A DNA stretch of 64,000 nucleotides, from contig JBFMCQ010000005.1 in NCBI GenBank assembly GCA_040754295.1, positions 1 through 64,000 of the forward strand, read 5' to 3'. This document shows, one piece after another, positions 63,578 through 64,000 of the stretch; positions within the stretch are counted from its first letter, which is position 1, and the number at the start of each line of letters is the position of its first letter. This DNA comes from Solimonas sp040754295 (GTDB lineage Bacteria; Pseudomonadota; Gammaproteobacteria; Nevskiales; Nevskiaceae). The position numbers and the translations under genes are program-made. The notes beneath the pieces were generated by a model. That model searched no databases and was not told the origin of the DNA. It saw only the letters and a list, made by a program, of their open reading frames with translations.

Positions 63578-64000
63578 CTCACGATCTTCCAGCTGCCGTC
63601 CGGTTGCCGGCACGCAGTGCCTTCGACCTGGCTCGGCTCGCCGTCGACCTCGGCGTTCATGCGGAAGTCGCGGCACGGCTGGTTCCCGCGCGTATAGGTC
63701 TGCGTCGGGGTCATCGTGTAGCTGGAGCCGGTGTCGGGATTGGTCCAGCTGCTGGACTGTCCGGTCTTGGCATTCTCCAGGGTCTGCGCGGCCTGCATGC
63801 GATCCTGCTGGTCCATGTGCTGGCCGATGTTGCGGCCGGCGGCAGCGCCGATCAGGCCGCCGACGATCATGGCCGCAGTGCGCCCGGACCCGGAGCCGAT
63901 CGCCGAGCCCGCTGCCGCGCCGGCCGCGCCGCCGAGCACCGTACCGGTCTGCTCGCGGGAGAGCTGGCAGCCGGACGTGGCCACTGCCAGCGCAATGCCG
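63574..64000 (-). CDS. Glycine-zipper (17-kDa antigen type) lipoprotein, partial
   Basis: The frame runs off the window end. What is visible is the end of a lipoprotein signal (ALAVATSGCQL, lipobox-like around the Cys), a Gly/Ala-rich glycine zipper (GTVLGGAAGAAAGSAIGSGSG, IVGGLIGAAAGRNIGQ) and a C-terminal domain with two cysteines (PCRDFRM, TACRQPDGSWKIV). This is the Rickettsia 17-kDa surface-antigen layout, an outer-membrane lipoprotein of unclear function. Its stop shares the CTAG at 63574-63577 with the convergent fragment. Confidence 0.85.
   Translation of the reverse strand, partial: GIALAVATSGCQLSREQTGTVLGGAAGAAAGSAIGSGSGRTAAMIVGGLIGAAAGRNIGQHMDQQDRMQAAQTLENAKTGQSSSWTNPDTGSSYTMTPTQTYTRGNQPCRDFRMNAEVDGEPSQVEGTACRQPDGSWKIVS

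Overview
The window is GC-rich chromosomal DNA from a gammaproteobacterium. Two long blocks of gene order match the Pseudomonas/Xanthomonadales/Nevskiales type: ispB < > rplU-rpmA-obgE-proB-...-rpsT < > murJ-ribF-ileS-lspA-ispH followed by minor-pilin genes, and nadB < > rpoE-rseA-rseB-rseC-mucD-lepA-lepB-rnc-era-recO-pdxJ-acpS, then gacS < > cysM-exonuclease-rlmD. The UUG start of rpsT, the type IVa minor pilins, the SdhE/YgfX pair and S-methyl-5'-thioinosine phosphorylase fit this. The genus cannot be fixed from the sequence alone; Nevskiales or Xanthomonadales is a guess.

Layout. 1-4.3 kb: tRNA-Pro, ispB, ribosomal proteins L21/L27, GTPase ObgE, glutamate 5-kinase. 4.3-13.1 kb: a minus-strand operon with a Kai clock-type module (kaiC, two kaiB genes, a PAS histidine kinase, a CheY-like receiver and a very large REC/PAS/GAF/HD-GYP protein). 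It is an accessory insertion: a 57-bp copy of the 3' end of proB lies at each of its borders. 13.2-14.2 kb: a TonB-dependent receptor remnant. 14.3-21.7 kb: rpsT and the murJ-ribF-ileS-lspA-ispH run. 21.8-30.4 kb: fimT/pilE/fimT/pilV/pilW/pilX/pilY1, the priming complex and tip adhesin of a type IV pilus. 30.4-33.1 kb: tRNA-Thr, two tiny basic proteins, a RIO-type kinase, a cysteine-containing unknown and a rhomboid protease. 33.3-38.8 kb: ygfZ and a complete succinate dehydrogenase locus with two maturation factors (an SDHAF4-like protein and SdhE). 38.9-41.4 kb: ompW and a surface protein with a GlyGly-CTERM-like tail. 41.5-54.5 kb: nadB, the sigma-E envelope-stress operon and the lepA-to-acpS housekeeping run. 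54.5-64 kb: gacS, cysM, rlmD, a CYTH phosphatase, an L,D-transpeptidase, nagZ, two purine-salvage genes, a gene fragment and a glycine-zipper lipoprotein running off the end.

How the parts work together. In the Kai operon four of five junctions are 4-nt stop/start overlaps, so the clock ATPase, its KaiB partners and the phosphorelay/c-di-GMP-type output should be made as one unit. KaiC keeps both ATPase sites and a Ser-Ser version of the cyanobacterial phosphosite pair, but ends in a predicted coiled coil; no kaiA is present. A near-perfect FNR/Anr-type palindrome lies upstream of kaiC and a perfect one upstream of ompW, which suggests low-oxygen control of both. A second theme is a family of short heptamer tandem repeats, often with inverted arms, at gene junctions (17.3, 37.2, 38.1, 59.8 and 62.4 kb).
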